From positions 1 through 64,000 of the forward strand of contig PBMG01000001.1 of NCBI GenBank assembly GCA_002722565.1: DNA of 64,000 nucleotides, in the 5' to 3' direction. The notes under the pieces were generated by a model that saw only the letters and a list, made by a program, of their open reading frames with translations, did not search any database and was not told the origin of the DNA. Origin of the DNA: Acidimicrobiaceae bacterium (GTDB taxonomy: Bacteria; Actinomycetota; Acidimicrobiia; Acidimicrobiales; Poriferisodalaceae). This document shows, one piece after another, positions 61,599 through 64,000 of this stretch (the stretch's first letter is position 1; each line of letters opens with the position of its first letter). Position numbers and translations under genes: made by a program.

Positions 61599-63005
61599 AT
61601 GAGCAACGAAACTATCGAAGAGTTTGATCTGGTAATTGTTGGGACTGGGTCAGGCAACAGCATTCCGGGCCCGGAGTTCGACCACTGGAAGATAGCGATA
61701 GTTGAAAGAGGTTTATTCGGAGGTACATGCCTGAATGTGGGTTGTATTCCATCGAAAATGTTTGTCTATGCGGCAGACGTCGCTCAAATTGTTCGAACAG
61801 CCGATGCTTATGGCATTGAGGCTGAAGTGACCGGAGTGAATTGGTCAGCTATTCGTGACCGCGTTTTCGGAAGAATCGATCCGATCGTGGAGGGTGGCGA
61901 GAATTATCGCCTAGGCGATGAGTGTCCCAACATCACAGTGATCAAGGGCGAAGGACTTCTGGTGGGCGAACGAATTCTTGACATCGCTAGTGAGGATGGG
62001 GGAGTTAGGCGTATAAAAGGTCGGCATATGGTTTTAGGAGCTGGAGCGCGCCCGTTTCTACCGCCGTACCCAGGGCTTACAGATGTCGATTTCCACACCT
62101 CGGACACGGTGATGCGTCTCGATGTTCTTCCCGAACGAATGGTTATTCTTGGAGGTGGATACATAGCGTCCGAACTCGGCCATGTCTTTTCGGCATTTGG
62201 TTGCAAGGTGACAATGCTGAACCGCGGTGATCGTTTATTGAGGCGGGAGGACGAAGACATTTCTCGGCGTTTCACCGAGTTGATGAGTCAGCGAGTTGAC
62301 GTCCGCTGCGGGGTAGAGGTCCGAAATGTCAAGCAAGAAGGTGAAACTTTCAGCGTTGACATCAACGCGGGCGGTGAGACAGCGGTCATTGAGGCTGACG
62401 CTATTCTCGTAGCAGCTGGCCGAGTTCCCAATGGTGACTTAATCGGTGCTGAATCCTGTGGAATTGACTGCGAAGACGGCAGGGTTCTGGTTGATGAACA
62501 CTTTCGAACTTCGATGCCAGGTGTCTGGGCCTTTGGCGATATATCGAATATTCATCAGTTGAAGCACTTAGCAAACGCTGAAGTAAAGGCTTTGCGTCAC
62601 AACCTTTTAGTTGCCGACGGGGAGTCCGAGGGTCCCATGAGACGTGTGAACTCTGCCTTCGTTCCACATGCTGTTTTTGGAGATCCACAAATCGCTTCAG
62701 TGGGATTAACAGAGAAAGAGGCGATCGAGAAAGGGCTGCCACTTTCTGTTGCCTCTAAAGAGTACGGAGCGACCGCGTACGGCTGGGCTATGGAAGATTC
62801 TGAGAGCTTTTGTAAGTTGATCGCTAACGCTGAAAGTCGTCAGTTGCTAGGCGCACACATTATTGGACCTCAAGCATCAACTCTGATTCAGCAGTTGATT
62901 CAAGGTATGGAGTTTGGTCAGACGGTAGACGAGTTAGCGTCTGGCCAGTTTTATATTCACCCGGCGTTGACTGAATTAGTGGAGAACGCGTTATTGGATC
63001 TTTAG
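61599..63005 (+). CDS. mtr: Mycothione reductase
   Basis: A 468-residue FAD disulfide reductase that reduces mycothiol disulfide with NADPH. FDLVIVGTGSGNSIPG starts the FAD domain; the redox pair Cys44/Cys49 is in GGTCLNVGCIPSK, followed by MFVYAADVA. The NADPH domain has ILGGGYIASELGHVF, and FGDIS and IHPALTELVENALL end the protein. It matches mycobacterial Mtr along its length. ATG 61599 fits the family start better than ATG 61578. It shows that the organism uses mycothiol. Confidence 0.95.
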   Translation: MSNETIEEFDLVIVGTGSGNSIPGPEFDHWKIAIVERGLFGGTCLNVGCIPSKMFVYAADVAQIVRTADAYGIEAEVTGVNWSAIRDRVFGRIDPIVEGGENYRLGDECPNITVIKGEGLLVGERILDIASEDGGVRRIKGRHMVLGAGARPFLPPYPGLTDVDFHTSDTVMRLDVLPERMVILGGGYIASELGHVFSAFGCKVTMLNRGDRLLRREDEDISRRFTELMSQRVDVRCGVEVRNVKQEGETFSVDINAGGETAVIEADAILVAAGRVPNGDLIGAESCGIDCEDGRVLVDEHFRTSMPGVWAFGDISNIHQLKHLANAEVKALRHNLLVADGESEGPMRRVNSAFVPHAVFGDPQIASVGLTEKEAIEKGLPLSVASKEYGATAYGWAMEDSESFCKLIANAESRQLLGAHIIGPQASTLIQQLIQGMEFGQTVDELASGQFYIHPALTELVENALLDL

Positions 63006-63019
63006 AGGTCTGGAGAGGC

Positions 63020-63985
63020 TTATTCGGAACTCAAATTAATTTCCCAAAGCACCTGGTCTAGGCAGTCTCCAGCAGACATAGCAGGAAAGCTGCATGGCCG
63101 ATCGGCTGAGACAGTTGAAGGAACCGGCGAAAGGATGGTCCAAGGGGTCGGATGACAGAACTGGACAACGCTTAGCCGACCTTGAGGTTCGTTGGGATCG
63201 GCTACGACACGGTGCCAGCCCACAGGAATCAAACCATTCGTTAAACGCTCAAGCATGATTCCGGTATTGATTATGACGTACCCATCCGGTGCTGTCGCAT
63301 CAACCCATCGGCCGTCCACTTTAACTTGGAGTCCGCGGCTGGTAGCTCTCGGGAGGGCAGTTATGAGGTTGATGTCGCCATGTTCTTCGGCCCAAACATG
63401 TCCGTCGTTACCGCTGTTAGGAGCCTCGCTCATTGGGGGATAGTTGATTGCTCGGGTGAGGTGAGAACCGTGCTTCAGCATGGTGTCGAAAAAGTGTTCA
63501 TTAGCGCCGATTCCGGCAGCAATTATGCGCAAGAAGCGCGTTTGTAACTCCACGAGATTGTCGTGAAAAGTTGAAAGAACATGTGGTGATTCGGGAATGT
63601 GTCCCGAAGGAAACAGTGGATCGCCATAACGATGCGGATACCGCTCGCGAAGGGGGTGCCCAGCTGGCAAGGCAGCGCCCCAGTTCAACATTTCTTTCCA
63701 GTCGGGTGTCTCGGATACCGCCGCCGTCTCAACTAGTAGGCCTGTATAGCCAGTTTGCCCCCGAGAGCCTGCAGCCACGTATTGCTCTTTAGCCTCGACG
63801 GGAAGACCAAAGAATCTGTCTAGAACGCCATAAGTTTCGTCGAGCATTCCTTCTGAGAGGTCATGCCTCACGTAGACGAATCCAGTCGCCAAGCTGCGCA
63901 TGACGCCGTCGACCACGGCAAGGCGATCGTTGGAGTTTCCTTGCTCGAAGGCCAACAAGTCGACGTCAAGAATTTCAGTCATCAT
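63020..63985 (-). CDS. 2-oxoglutarate/Fe(II) oxygenase, isopenicillin-N-synthase-like
   Basis: A 321-residue non-heme iron oxygenase with the fold of isopenicillin N synthase and plant-type dioxygenases. The N-terminal part resembles DIOX_N (TGFVYVRHDLSEGM, LDRFFGLPVEAKEQY). The iron ligands are His and Asp in EEHGDINLI and His in GWHRVV; Arg and Ser in GRLSVVQF bind 2-oxoglutarate. The gene is complete at the window edge. It is convergent with mtr (15 bases). Substrate unknown; the class includes ethylene-forming and antibiotic-modifying enzymes. Confidence 0.9.
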   Translation of the reverse strand: MMTEILDVDLLAFEQGNSNDRLAVVDGVMRSLATGFVYVRHDLSEGMLDETYGVLDRFFGLPVEAKEQYVAAGSRGQTGYTGLLVETAAVSETPDWKEMLNWGAALPAGHPLRERYPHRYGDPLFPSGHIPESPHVLSTFHDNLVELQTRFLRIIAAGIGANEHFFDTMLKHGSHLTRAINYPPMSEAPNSGNDGHVWAEEHGDINLITALPRATSRGLQVKVDGRWVDATAPDGYVIINTGIMLERLTNGLIPVGWHRVVADPNEPQGRLSVVQFCHPTPWTILSPVPSTVSADRPCSFPAMSAGDCLDQVLWEINLSSE

Positions 63986-64000
63986 GAGCCAAGGTATGTG

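Overview
The window looks like chromosome of a free-living actinobacterium, most likely a marine-type member of the class Acidimicrobiia. This is inferred from gene order and protein families, not from a search. Base composition is close to even by eye. A mycothione reductase, an LLM-family oxidoreductase of the kind that often uses F420, a GarA-like FHA protein, SteA/SteB cell-separation proteins and a ferredoxin-dependent 2-oxoglutarate oxidoreductase all point to Actinobacteria. No phage, insertion sequence or CRISPR array was seen.

Layout. 1-0.5 kb: 3' end of a 23S rRNA gene, 5S rRNA and a terminator-like hairpin. 0.5-5.7 kb: a TPR protein, class I fructose-bisphosphate aldolase (fbaB) and korAB. 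5.7-29.5 kb: a long, mostly plus-strand housekeeping cluster matching the known actinobacterial order (M. tuberculosis Rv1691-Rv1713): HAD phosphatase, tlyA, nadK, recN, steA, steB, a GT2 and an MraY-like enzyme, pyrG, Nudix, xerD, an HD protein, trpS, scpA, scpB, rluB, tyrA, an aroA::cmk fusion, plsC, ispH, a DUF512 radical-SAM-like protein and der. Many of these genes overlap by 1-4 bases, so translation is probably coupled. 29.5-31.6 kb: tRNA-Pro(GGG), then a minus-strand operon of ferredoxin reductase, a 36-residue small ORF and a LOG protein. 31.6-35.5 kb: a strong promoter with a structured leader in front of class Ia ribonucleotide reductase nrdAB. 35.5-41.3 kb: methylmalonyl-CoA mutase (mutA, mutB) with its chaperone meaB. 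41.3-50.9 kb: leuS, thrB, then a second conserved block like Rv1820-Rv1830 (ilvG, pgsA2, gcvH, garA, DUF151 nuclease, MerR regulator), and msrB. 50.9-51.1 kb: a noncoding stretch with a cluster of DnaA-box-like sequences. 51.3-64 kb: an accessory metabolic region of oxygenases, CoA enzymes, an aminotransferase, a NicX-like ring-cleavage enzyme, an esterase and mycothione reductase.

How they work together. The core encodes chromosome segregation (ScpAB, XerD), repair (RecN, SRAP), cell separation (SteAB), nucleotide supply (PyrG, Cmk, NrdAB), aromatic amino acid and isoprenoid synthesis, and 2-oxoglutarate and propionate carbon flow (KorAB, MutAB-MeaB). The last 13 kb looks like scavenging catabolism. 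No large undescribed multi-gene system was found. The best candidates for new biology are the NicX-like/acyl-CoA-ligase operon, the nrd leader, the DnaA-box cluster, the zinc-ribbon GarA variant, the HAD gene without a standard start codon and the 36-residue coupled small ORF.
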